A stretch of DNA of 64,000 nt from E44-bin88 sp034419075 (GTDB taxonomy: Bacteria; Chloroflexota; Dehalococcoidia; Dehalococcoidales; BS750m-G39), in NCBI GenBank assembly GCA_034419075.1, contig DAOULR010000009.1:90962-154961 (forward strand), in the 5' to 3' direction. The notes beneath the pieces are model-generated. The model saw nothing but the letters and a program-made list of their open reading frames with translations, ran no database searches and was not told where the DNA came from. Made by a program: the position numbers and the translations under genes. This document shows, in pieces, positions 8,907 through 15,912 of this stretch (its first letter is position 1; the number at the start of each line of letters is the position of its first letter).

Positions 8907-10160
8907 TTAGGGCATATTATCCAAGAGCTTGGGGGCGACAGGCTCTTTCCCCTCAAAAGTCCAGAAGGTCGGCTCAAGCCCCAACTCGTATATGCTCTGG
9001 ATGAGGACGCAGATGTTATGGCACAGAATCTTACAAAGGACTTCGTTGACCTGAGCAGTCGGGGTCTTAGCCCTGACCGCACTACCGAACTTGCTCTTAA
9101 TCATGTAGAAGGCCGTCTCGACATTCGACCTCTTGTGGTAATGCTCCAAGAAAACTTCCCTATTGAAGCTATAGAAGTGGAACATCCGACTCCACAGCCC
9201 GTCAAACTTGTGGTGGCCGTCCTTCTGTCCTGTTGCATTGGACTTGAAGGGGATGTAGGGTGTGGCCCCCACCGCTTGGATGGCGTGGAGATTGCGCTTG
9301 ATGGAGTAGGCTTTGTCGGCGGATACCTCGTTGATGTCAAATGTCTCGGCGGTCTTGTTGAGCAGGGCGGGAAGCTGGATGCTGTCGGCGGATGCGTAAG
9401 GGGTGGCCTCTACGCTGGTGACGATGTGGGTCTTGACCCCGCACATGATATGCGTCTTAACCCAATTCTGCATACTCCGTTCCTTGCCGTATTTGTGGTC
9501 AAACCATCGGGCGTAGGTGCTGGTGGAGAAGCCAGACGAGTCAACGGCAAAGTCGGTCTCAACCGCCCTCAAGGGGGTGGCCGACTGCTCGATGAGGCTC
9601 TTGAGCAGGGGCGTCAATTCGGGGTTTTCGAGATAGCGGAAGGTGCTGGTGAAGGACGGCGACTTGGCTACCAGCCCATTGGCTTCCGCTTCCCGCAGGT
9701 CGGTCATAAAGCGTCTACCGGACATAGTGGAATAGACCTTAGCGGTGATGCCGAACACGACATCGGAAAGGGGCAGCCTCGGACGCCCGAACCTGTATTC
9801 AGGCTGCTCAATGCCGTTGCAGAGGTCTCGGAGCAGGGCGACAAAGTGCTCCTGCTCGTGGGTCTGCGCCTCGTTGTAGGCAGGCCACTCCTGCGTGCAG
9901 GTCATTTTGACCGACTTGGTGTAGACCGTGCTCCCGTCTGGCCTTGTTTCCCTCTTTATAACGAACTCGACAGCGTGAATGTGCTTGCAGGGCAACCCCC
10001 GCTTCTCAAAGTCGGGGCAGGTGCAGAACGGCTCGCCGTGGTCGAGGTTTACGACATAGCTTCCGTTGCCAGACTGGGAGGGCACTTTCCAGCCCAGCTT
10101 GTTCTTTTCTATCTTGCTCGTGTTGGCTATTACCAGCCCTCTTTCCTCTCTTGCGTCCAT
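8907..10160 (-). CDS. DDE transposase with N-terminal SWIM zinc finger
   Basis: 417 aa. Residues 40-64 form a SWIM finger (C46-x-C48 ... C58-x-H60), expected to bind DNA or protein. The C-terminal half has an IS4/IS5-type RNase H fold with the catalytic triad visible: D207 in AVDSSGF, D282 in SADKAY and E348 in RSNVETAFYMIKSKFG. The gene looks intact. Its promoter (minus strand, -35 TTGACA at 10219-10224, -10 TATTAT at 10195-10200) mirrors the promoter of the HTH gene on the other strand. I see no convincing inverted repeats immediately around this gene, so it may serve the larger unit (ends at 7831 and 14348) or be a nested element with weak ends. Confidence 0.88.
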   Translation of the reverse strand: MDAREERGLVIANTSKIEKNKLGWKVPSQSGNGSYVVNLDHGEPFCTCPDFEKRGLPCKHIHAVEFVIKRETRPDGSTVYTKSVKMTCTQEWPAYNEAQTHEQEHFVALLRDLCNGIEQPEYRFGRPRLPLSDVVFGITAKVYSTMSGRRFMTDLREAEANGLVAKSPSFTSTFRYLENPELTPLLKSLIEQSATPLRAVETDFAVDSSGFSTSTYARWFDHKYGKERSMQNWVKTHIMCGVKTHIVTSVEATPYASADSIQLPALLNKTAETFDINEVSADKAYSIKRNLHAIQAVGATPYIPFKSNATGQKDGHHKFDGLWSRMFHFYSFNREVFLEHYHKRSNVETAFYMIKSKFGSAVRAKTPTAQVNEVLCKILCHNICVLIQSIYELGLEPTFWTFEGKEPVAPKLLDNMP

Positions 10161-10194
10161 TTCAATTATCCCTTCCTTTCCTTGTTATACGCCT

Positions 10195-10296
10195 ATAATA
10201 GCACATACTGTATGCCTTTGTCAATAGTTTTTAGGCTAATTTTAGACTTTTTTACAAAATTCCCTATTGACAAACGCCCATATTGTGTGCTATTAT
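10195..10296. promoter_or_regulatory. Mirrored divergent promoter pair (transposase / HTH-RM operon)
   Basis: Two outward promoters form an inverted repeat with 26 of 32 bases matching: TTGACA, 18-base spacer, TATTAT at 10267-10296 (plus) and the same layout at 10195-10224 (minus). Both carry TGTGCTATTAT, an extended -10. The minus copy also contains the palindrome CATACTGTATG (10204-10214), a candidate operator. The symmetry suggests shared control, possibly by the HTH protein encoded just downstream. Confidence 0.8.
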
Positions 10297-10304
10297 GTCT
10301 GGCA

Positions 10305-10553
10305 ATGAACGAAGTACAGGCAAAGATAGCCCAGCTTCAGGAAAAAGGCTGGACGCTGGCGGCGATAGCCGATTCTAATGAGCTTGGGGGAATCCACCGC
10401 AACACTATCGGGATGTGGAAAGCAGGGACGAGATACCCCAAACTAGACAAGCCTATTCTTGACGCCCTTGACCGCCTTCTCAAGCGCAACCGAATACCGA
10501 AGAAAAAGCGATACGCTAAGGGTAGCAGGGTAAGACTCATTCAGGAGCAATAA
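10305..10553 (+). CDS. Small helix-turn-helix protein, possible controller of the RM gene
   Basis: 82 aa. Residues 15-45 (GWTLAAIADSNELGGIHRNTI, then GMWKAGTRYP) read as a helix-turn-helix of the Cro/C1 type. The C terminus is strongly basic (KRNRIPKKKRYAKGSRVR). The ATG lies only 8 bases after the -10, so the transcript is probably leaderless. The stop is 1 base before the RM gene start, so the two are co-transcribed and likely coupled. That arrangement matches controller (C) proteins of restriction-modification systems, which delay restriction until methylation is complete; this is inference. A longer frame running in from 8892 is only the antisense of the transposase and is not part of this gene. 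Confidence 0.75.
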   Translation: MNEVQAKIAQLQEKGWTLAAIADSNELGGIHRNTIGMWKAGTRYPKLDKPILDALDRLLKRNRIPKKKRYAKGSRVRLIQEQ

Positions 10554-10554
10554 T

Positions 10555-13116
10555 ATGGTGCAACAAAGTATGCTCAAAGAGGGATGGGATTACGATTTAG
10601 CCACTGGCAAACCAGTGGACATGCGTAAGCCCGAAGAAAAAGTCCGCCAGCAATATGAGAAGATACTCCATGACGATTACGGCTACGATTACAAGCAAAT
10701 GGACATCGAGGTATTTATTAAACGTGGTAGCCGGCCCGAAAAAGAACCCAAAGAGGAAAAGGCAGAAAGAGACCGAGCCGACATCGTCATATATGCTACC
10801 ACAGACACTAGCAAACGAGACCAGCACCAAGACATCATCGGCATTATAGAGACAAAACGTCCGGAACAAGCCGAAGGCGTTAAACAACTTATGAGCTATA
10901 TGTCCGCATCTTCGGCTCGGTGGGGCGTATGGACAAATGGTGACTTGGGTGGCATTGAATATATCTACAAAGATGCTACTAAAGGCACTATTAAGCGAGA
11001 CTTCATTTTCGATATTCCTAAGCGTGGGGAAAGCATAGAGGACATGGGGAAGCTCACCAAAGACCGCTTAATCCCCGCTACAGATTTGAAACTTATTTTT
11101 AAACGCATACATGAGACTCTTTACGCAAACACAAATATAAGCCGTAGCGAAAAACTGGGTGGGGAAATGATACGGCTTATATTCACTAAGATATGGGATG
11201 AACGATACGATTTAGACAAACCGCCAGAATTTCGTGTTAGCGTGGATGAATCCCCTGAAAGTTTGAAATACCGGATTCAAGGATTGTTTGACCAAGTAAA
11301 AGATGAATTGGTCAAGGATGGCGTATTCGAGGGACATGAGAAAATCGGTCTTGACCCCAGAGCAGTTGCTTGGGTGGTAGGCCAGCTTCAGCGTTATAGT
11401 CTCCACCTGACCGACAGGGATGCAGTCGGTGACGCTTTTGAGGTTTTTGGCGAGAAAGTATTGGTCGGGGAAAAGGGCGAATTTTTTACACCACGTGAGG
11501 TCGTAAAAACCGCTGTGGCCTTGGTGCAACCTCAGCCCCTAAAGAGTGTCCTCGACCCCGCCTGCGGTTCAGGTGGTTTCCTTATTTACGCATTGGAGTG
11601 TGTCTGGGACATAATGGCGAACAGTAAAAAATATAAGGGCAGCCCGGATTTACCTAATTTAAAAAAGGACATGGCCGAAAAATATTTCTATGGCATTGAT
11701 AAGGAAATGGATTTGGTGAAGATAGCTAAGGCTTATATGGCTATCGTTGGTGATGGGCGTGGGGGTATCGTCCATGAAAACACATTGCACAAACCGGAGG
11801 ACTACTTGGAACGGGCGCACGAGTTATTCGTCGATAAGGATAAAGAGGGCAAAGAGATATTCCGTCAATTCAATATTATTATGACCAATCCGCCATTCGG
11901 CTCTAAAATCAAGGTGCTAAAAGACGAAGCACAATATTTTGATTTGGGGCATGTTTGGAAAAAGGACACCAACGGCGACTGGCAAATGACCAGCAAAACA
12001 AAGAATACTGAACCCCAAATACTGTTTATCGAGCGTTGTTTAGATATGCTAACAGATGGTGGGATACTTGCAATTATTCTCCCTGAAACAATATTCCACG
12101 CCGTTAAAAGTCGTTATGTACTTAACTACATCCAAAAGAGAACCAACATTAAAGCCGTCATTGACCTGGCACATAATACTTTCAGGCCTCATAACAACGC
12201 CAAAACACTATTGGTAATACTTCAAAAAGACAAACCGCAACAAGACAACATCATTATGGGTGTCACCGAAGAAACAGGTCATGACCATCAAGGACGCAAA
12301 AAATACAGATTCGATTACCAGACACAATCATTTACCAAAGAGGTCTGGGATGACACGGAAAACGTGCGGAAGGAATTAGGGAATCCGTTCGATAAAGATA
12401 ATCAGTATGTATTCTCAGTGAAAAAGACCGATATTAAAGGCAATATCTATGTACCGAGATACTATTGGCAAAAGCGAGCCCAGAGCATATTGGACGAGAT
12501 TAAGGAATCTGGTTATGACCCAGTTAGATTGCAGACATTGCTTAATGAAAAAATAATAGCTGATTACAAAGGTTATGGTTCGCCGCCGTCTGGCTTCAAA
12601 GGGCTTGGGGATGTTCCTTATATCAGGGTAGCAGATATTATAAATTGGGAACTGTACAAAAATCCCACTGCCTTTGTACCTCGTGAAGTATATCTCAGGA
12701 TAAAGGGCAATGGAATAGACCTTCAGCCGGAAGATGTTATATTCGTTCGCAGGGGAAGCTATCGTATCGGTAGTGTCGCAATGGTATCTCCATTCGATAC
12801 AGAGGTATTGCTAACTGGGGAACTGGTAGTAATGAGGGTCATTGAAGCCGAGAACGAATACGGCATTAACCCGTACTACCTAATATACCTGTTATCGCAT
12901 CATTTAACCCAAAGGCAATTGCCCCAGAAAATCTTGGTTGATACCACACTGCCTAACATCGCTGGTCGCTGGAAAGAATTATACTTGCCTATAATGAAAG
13001 ACAAAGACGAGATAACAAAAATAACAGAGCGTATCAAAACGGCCTTTCAATCGAAATGGGCAGCACAGGAAGAAATAATGAAACTGCGCTCTGAGTTTGG
13101 AAATCTGGTTACTTAA
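10555..13116 (+). CDS. Single-chain restriction-modification enzyme (Type IIG-like: nuclease + N6-adenine methylase + specificity domain)
   Basis: 853 aa in three parts. Residues 25-130 resemble the HsdR N-terminal PD-(D/E)xK nuclease, with D76 and E99-T-K101. Residues 200-620 are an HsdM-type N6-adenine methyltransferase with SAM motif I (LDPACGSGGF, 333-342) and catalytic motif IV NPPF (445-448). Residues 640-853 resemble an HsdS target-recognition domain (YIRVADIINW; VIFVRRGSYRIG) ending in a helical segment. No helicase is present, so this is not a Type I HsdR. The fusion fits Type IIG enzymes that cut and methylate with one chain. Base composition is AT-richer than the chromosome. It follows the small HTH gene in one operon. 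Recognition sequence and nuclease activity cannot be read off. Confidence 0.87.
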   Translation: MVQQSMLKEGWDYDLATGKPVDMRKPEEKVRQQYEKILHDDYGYDYKQMDIEVFIKRGSRPEKEPKEEKAERDRADIVIYATTDTSKRDQHQDIIGIIETKRPEQAEGVKQLMSYMSASSARWGVWTNGDLGGIEYIYKDATKGTIKRDFIFDIPKRGESIEDMGKLTKDRLIPATDLKLIFKRIHETLYANTNISRSEKLGGEMIRLIFTKIWDERYDLDKPPEFRVSVDESPESLKYRIQGLFDQVKDELVKDGVFEGHEKIGLDPRAVAWVVGQLQRYSLHLTDRDAVGDAFEVFGEKVLVGEKGEFFTPREVVKTAVALVQPQPLKSVLDPACGSGGFLIYALECVWDIMANSKKYKGSPDLPNLKKDMAEKYFYGIDKEMDLVKIAKAYMAIVGDGRGGIVHENTLHKPEDYLERAHELFVDKDKEGKEIFRQFNIIMTNPPFGSKIKVLKDEAQYFDLGHVWKKDTNGDWQMTSKTKNTEPQILFIERCLDMLTDGGILAIILPETIFHAVKSRYVLNYIQKRTNIKAVIDLAHNTFRPHNNAKTLLVILQKDKPQQDNIIMGVTEETGHDHQGRKKYRFDYQTQSFTKEVWDDTENVRKELGNPFDKDNQYVFSVKKTDIKGNIYVPRYYWQKRAQSILDEIKESGYDPVRLQTLLNEKIIADYKGYGSPPSGFKGLGDVPYIRVADIINWELYKNPTAFVPREVYLRIKGNGIDLQPEDVIFVRRGSYRIGSVAMVSPFDTEVLLTGELVVMRVIEAENEYGINPYYLIYLLSHHLTQRQLPQKILVDTTLPNIAGRWKELYLPIMKDKDEITKITERIKTAFQSKWAAQEEIMKLRSEFGNLVT

Positions 13117-13144
13117 TAAATGTCAGCAAGGGGGGAAGTAGAAA

Positions 13145-13489
13145 ATGCCAATCCAACTTAATTCGGTAAGACAATTGCAGACTTACCTCGGAGGCGTTAT
13201 TGACAGGGCAAGCCATCATGCCCCCGAAATTGAAGAAGTCATCTTAACCCTTGCTGGTGCTGCGGTGCTGTTCAAGGATACCGAAACCCCTTTGGAGGCT
13301 CGCTCTTGGAAGGGAAGCCTTGCCAACGTTTTATGGATGACACGCAACGGACAGCGTTATGCTTTCAGTTACAACCACAGCAACCGTCAAATATCCATCA
13401 AGCGTGGAAGCACAAGGGGCACTGTGGTAGCTTCTTTTGACAACCAAACCCCTACAGCCCAAGTCATTAACATCTTTGGTCACTTATAA
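13145..13489 (+). CDS. Small protein of unknown function (RM-operon accessory)
   Basis: 114 aa, not recognised. Soluble, no signal or membrane segment. The N-terminal half is helical and the C-terminal half beta-rich (RYAFSYNHSNRQISIKRGSTRG). AGGGGGGAAGTAGAAA before the ATG supplies a ribosome site. It lies 28 bases after the RM gene on the same strand and heads a run of three small genes that close the mobile unit. A role linked to the RM enzyme (for example immunity or anti-restriction) is possible on position alone. Confidence 0.65.
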   Translation: MPIQLNSVRQLQTYLGGVIDRASHHAPEIEEVILTLAGAAVLFKDTETPLEARSWKGSLANVLWMTRNGQRYAFSYNHSNRQISIKRGSTRGTVVASFDNQTPTAQVINIFGHL

Positions 13490-13542
13490 TAGAGGCTTTT
13501 GGGGGTAAAGCCAGTTGAAGTCCAAGAAGGGGGTGGTTAGAA

Positions 13543-13956
13543 ATGCAACGGGAAAACATAAAGGAATGGCTTGAAAGGGTGAAGGGAGTTCTTATCCAAG
13601 AAGGCTTCCATGATACAAAACTTCAGACCATCAAGCAGGGACAGGTTTTTGGACTGGTTAAAAAGGTGGATGGCATTTGGGAAATGCATGTTAGAGGTTT
13701 CAAGGATGGGAGATTAGAGGCTGAAATAGAAATCTCAAGGGATTACTTTGAACACCTTGATGATAAGTATAGGCGTGACGCAACGCTAGAGTTGACGCAG
13801 ATATTGGATGCCTATCAAATTCCCTACCAAACCGAAGGGACTCTACCCCACATGGAAGTGACACTTAACCCCCCAGAGAAATTAACCCCTTGGAAACCTA
13901 TAGCAGCAATAGCGGGCGTAGTAATACTTTTAATCTGGCTCGGACGGCAGAAATGA
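13543..13956 (+). CDS. Unknown tail-anchored small protein
   Basis: 137 aa, not recognised. The first 110 residues are a soluble, charged domain (EAEIEISRDYFEHLDDKYRR). A single hydrophobic helix closes the protein (IAAIAGVVILLIWLG, residues about 119-133) with basic residues after it, so it is probably tail-anchored in the membrane facing the cytoplasm. GGGGGTGG precedes the ATG by about 6 bases. It lies 53 bases after the previous gene and 25 before the next. It is the second membrane-linked cargo protein in the unit after the one at 8038. Confidence 0.65.
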   Translation: MQRENIKEWLERVKGVLIQEGFHDTKLQTIKQGQVFGLVKKVDGIWEMHVRGFKDGRLEAEIEISRDYFEHLDDKYRRDATLELTQILDAYQIPYQTEGTLPHMEVTLNPPEKLTPWKPIAAIAGVVILLIWLGRQK

Positions 13957-13981
13957 GCCAACTCAGAAAGGAGGGGGAATC

Positions 13982-14281
13982 ATGAAACTCAAAAATATCA
14001 ACGGAACGTCCCAAACCACATGCGCTTGTGGTTCATGGCTGAACCATTGGAAGAAGTTCAGCGGTCAATCAGTCACCTATTGTCCTTGTAAAGAGCCACG
14101 ACCAAACGGATGCTTGAGGAAAGACTTGGTGGGTGCTCACGTCCAGAAAGCCGACAGTCCCGACAATAAGTGGTATATCTTTCCACTTTGCAGTGTTCAT
14201 AACCAAAGCATGGGAGTATTGGAGGTCTCCGATAACTACAAACTCGTTTCCGCAAACAAGAAGGAAACGTGCGAAAAGTAA
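13982..14281 (+). CDS. Cys/His-rich small protein, possibly HNH/treble-clef-like
   Basis: 99 aa. Paired cysteines (CACGSW; CPCKEPRPNGC) and later histidines and cysteine (LVGAHVQKAD; FPLCSVHNQSMG) suggest zinc binding. The AHV...C..HN spacing resembles, but does not prove, an HNH-like fold. I recall closely similar uncharacterised proteins scattered across distant bacteria, a pattern typical of mobile cassettes; this is memory, not a search. GGAGGGGG lies 6 bases before the ATG. It is the last gene before the right end of the mobile unit, whose terminal motifs begin about 10 bases after the stop. Confidence 0.65.
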   Translation: MKLKNINGTSQTTCACGSWLNHWKKFSGQSVTYCPCKEPRPNGCLRKDLVGAHVQKADSPDNKWYIFPLCSVHNQSMGVLEVSDNYKLVSANKKETCEK

Positions 14282-14290
14282 TAGCCCCCT

Positions 14291-14348
14291 GACTTTTGGA
14301 ACAGGTCACTGGCTTATGGAACAAAAGGTACTTTTGATACAAAGCCCC
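14291..14348. repeat. Right-end subterminal motifs of mobile unit A
   Basis: Three related motifs (GACTTTTGGAAC 14291-14302, CTTATGGAAC 14313-14322, ACTTTTGATAC 14330-14340), then CAAAGCCCC at the boundary. They are inverted relatives of GTTCCAAAAGTG and GTTCCAGAAGTC at the left end (7840-7900), as expected for transposase binding sites. Confidence 0.7.
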
Positions 14349-14393
14349 TTAAAGGGTGGTGGGTGGGAAAAGATTAAAAACGGGGGGTGGTTG
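14347..14393 (+). repeat. Dispersed intergenic repeat, copy A, right part
   Basis: CCTTAAAGGG followed by GTGGTGGGTGGGAAAAGATT and AAAAACGG completes the repeat whose left part ends at 7833. The same right end is found at 25157-25197 (intact copy) and 38536-38581. Confidence 0.85.
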
Positions 14394-14442
14394 AAAACAA
14401 AGAGATTGCCGTCTAAAATAGCACTAATCGAAGGAGGGTGAA

Positions 14443-14916
14443 ATGGAGCATATCTGGGCACCGTGGCGGATAAGGTATATCGAGCAGGGCGAGGTGAAGG
14501 GCTGCATCCTCTGTGACAAGCCCAAGGAGAATAAGGATGCCGAGAACTATATCCTCTACCGAGGCAAAAAGAACTTCGTTATCCTCAACAGCTACCCCTA
14601 TAACCCGGGCCACCTGATGGTCGCCCCCTACCGCCACCTGGATAGCCTAGAGAAGCTGACTGACGAAGAACTCCACGAGCACTACGAAATGGTGCGGAAG
14701 AGCCTGGCCGTCCTGAGAGGGGTCTTTAAGCCCGGGGGTTTTAATATCGGCACGAACCTGGGAAGGGTGGCGGGGGCAGGCATCGATGACCATATCCATA
14801 CCCATGTCGTGCCGCGGTGGGGTGGGGACACCAACTTTATGCCGGTGATGGCTGACGTGAGGGTGCTACCCGAGGCGCTGGCCGATAGCTACCAAAAACT
14901 GAAGGGCAAATTCTAG
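14443..14916 (+). CDS. HIT family hydrolase/transferase
   Basis: 157 aa. The histidine triad HIHTHVV in the segment GAGIDDHIHTHVVPRW marks a HIT nucleotide-binding enzyme. Length and flanks resemble the Ap4A-hydrolase/phosphorylase branch (FHIT-like) found in many bacteria, which removes dinucleoside polyphosphates. An ideal AAGGAGGGTGAA sits before the ATG. It is the first chromosomal gene after the mobile unit. Its stop codon overlaps that of the convergent zinc-ribbon gene. Confidence 0.9.
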   Translation: MEHIWAPWRIRYIEQGEVKGCILCDKPKENKDAENYILYRGKKNFVILNSYPYNPGHLMVAPYRHLDSLEKLTDEELHEHYEMVRKSLAVLRGVFKPGGFNIGTNLGRVAGAGIDDHIHTHVVPRWGGDTNFMPVMADVRVLPEALADSYQKLKGKF

Positions 14917-15149
14917 TCCTGCGGCTTCCTGAACTTGGCTTTAAGCTCCTCTGCCTGTCGCCTCTGTTCTTCCTGCGCCTGCAACTGCTCCTCGGTGAGG
15001 GTTTCCCAGCCCTTGACCTCGTTGTTGACGATGGTGATGGTGAAGAGCTCCCGGCATTTCCAGCAGCGGTAGGGGCCTACGTAATCAGGCTTGAGCAGTG
15101 ACTGGCTGCCCTCGGTACCACACTTGGGACATTCTATTTTTATCATCAT
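14913..15149 (-). CDS. Small zinc-ribbon protein
   Basis: 78 aa. Two cysteine pairs (CPKCGTEG; CWKCRELF) make a zinc ribbon in the first 40 residues. A helical, glutamine/glutamate-rich tail follows (EEQLQAQEEQRRQAEELKAK). Such stand-alone ribbons often bind nucleic acid or proteins; the function is unknown. The end overlaps the HIT gene by 4 bases, tail to tail. The tRNA-Glu gene lies 22 bases upstream on the same strand, so read-through from the tRNA promoter is possible. Confidence 0.8.
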   Translation of the reverse strand: MMIKIECPKCGTEGSQSLLKPDYVGPYRCWKCRELFTITIVNNEVKGWETLTEEQLQAQEEQRRQAEELKAKFRKPQD

Positions 15150-15171
15150 GGCGACACCTCGGACGACTGTT

Positions 15172-15247
15172 TGGTGCCCCCAAGCGAATTCGAATCGCTG
15201 TTTACGGCTTGAAAGGCCGCCGTCCTAGGCCTCTAGACGATGGGGGC
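15172..15247 (-). tRNA. tRNA-Glu (anticodon UUC)
   Basis: 76 nt with encoded CCA. Acceptor GCCCCCA pairs with TGGGGGC, the D arm is GTCTAGAGGCCTAGGAC, the anticodon loop CTTTCAA gives UUC, and the T arm is AGCGA-TTCGAAT-TCGCT. Confidence 0.96.
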
Positions 15248-15332
15248 ACGTCCCTAAAGTATAGCAGAGACGGCCTCGTGTCAACAACAGTCTATTATTG
15301 GTCGGTTTTGGGCTTCGGGTGGCCCGTTAATG

Positions 15333-15341
15333 TGCTAAAAT
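15333..15341 (+). promoter_or_regulatory. Extended -10 promoter of the VTT-family gene
   Basis: TGCTAAAAT ends 7 bases before the ATG at 15349, so transcription should begin at or next to the start codon (leaderless). No Shine-Dalgarno sequence is present, in agreement. Confidence 0.65.
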
Positions 15342-15348
15342 ACCCCTA

Positions 15349-15912
15349 ATGGCTAAAGCAAACTGGTTTAGGCGCAACCTTATCCCTATCTTGACGGTGC
15401 TGCTGGCGGTAGCTATTACCGTTGTCCTCTTCATTTTTCGGGACAAGATAGCTGAGTTCGGTGATTACGGCTATCTGGGCGCCTTTCTGGTTGGCCTTAT
15501 CAGCTGCGCTACTATCATCTTACCCGTGCCCGGCATCGTGGTGCTCTTTGCCCTTGGCGCCGACCCTAATCTGAACCCGGTTTTGGTGGGACTGGCTGGG
15601 GCTACCGGCGGAGTTATCGGTGAGATGACCGGCTTTATGGCCGGCTACGGCGGACGCAGGATGATAGAGAAAAAGGGTCGGCTCTATACCATGGTGGAGA
15701 ACTGGATGAAGCGGTGGGGGGGATGGGCCATCTTTGCTTTCGCCGCCGCCCCTTTACCCCTTTTTGATATAGCTGGCGTGGTGGCTGGTGCCATCGGCTA
15801 CCCGCTATGGAAGTTTTTGTTGATTGCCTGGCCGGGTAAGAGCCTGAAATACGTCCTTCTGGTCCTGGCCGGCGCTTGGGGGTGGGGGACGATGCTGGGC
15901 TGGTTTGATTAG
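15349..15912 (+). CDS. VTT/DedA-like small membrane protein
   Basis: 187 aa with about four to five membrane segments (IPILTVLLAVAITVVLFIF; FLVGLISCATIILPVPGIVV; WGGWAIFAFAAAPLPLFDI; FLLIAWPGKSLKYVLLVLAG). The motif set (PVPGIVVLFALGA, glycine-rich helix GGVIGEMTGFMAGYGG) fits the SNARE-associated/VTT family, related to DedA lipid scramblases and transporters. A role in lipid or membrane homeostasis is inferred from the family. The start is set by the leaderless promoter just upstream. It ends 4 bases into the convergent MFS gene. Confidence 0.82.
   Translation: MAKANWFRRNLIPILTVLLAVAITVVLFIFRDKIAEFGDYGYLGAFLVGLISCATIILPVPGIVVLFALGADPNLNPVLVGLAGATGGVIGEMTGFMAGYGGRRMIEKKGRLYTMVENWMKRWGGWAIFAFAAAPLPLFDIAGVVAGAIGYPLWKFLLIAWPGKSLKYVLLVLAGAWGWGTMLGWFD

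Larger units (their letters stand above)
7831..14348. mobile_element. Putative target-specific mobile unit A (about 6.5 kb, carries restriction-modification cargo)
   Basis: The unit lies between two copies of CCTTAAAGGG (7824-7833 and 14347-14356) that are single in the intact repeat copies. Its ends are inverted: GGGGGCTTTGTTCC at 7831-7844, and on the opposite strand GGGGCTTTGTATC ending at 14348. Inside are a membrane protein, a DDE transposase, an HTH protein, a fused restriction-modification enzyme and three small proteins, all visibly AT-richer than the flanking genes. A much smaller unit with the same ends and target is at 37939-38537. Whether the internal DDE transposase moves the unit, or is a nested IS, cannot be told from sequence alone. 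Confidence 0.72.

Noticed and set aside
8892..10304. Long plus-strand frame reaching into the HTH gene (553 codons in total)
   Set aside because: The first 470 codons are antisense to the intact DDE transposase and show no protein-like features; only the last 82 codons after the promoter are a gene.
10555..13116. Type I restriction subunit HsdR or a plain HsdM
   Set aside because: No helicase motifs as in HsdR, and both a nuclease and a target-recognition part are fused, so a single-chain Type IIG-like enzyme fits better.
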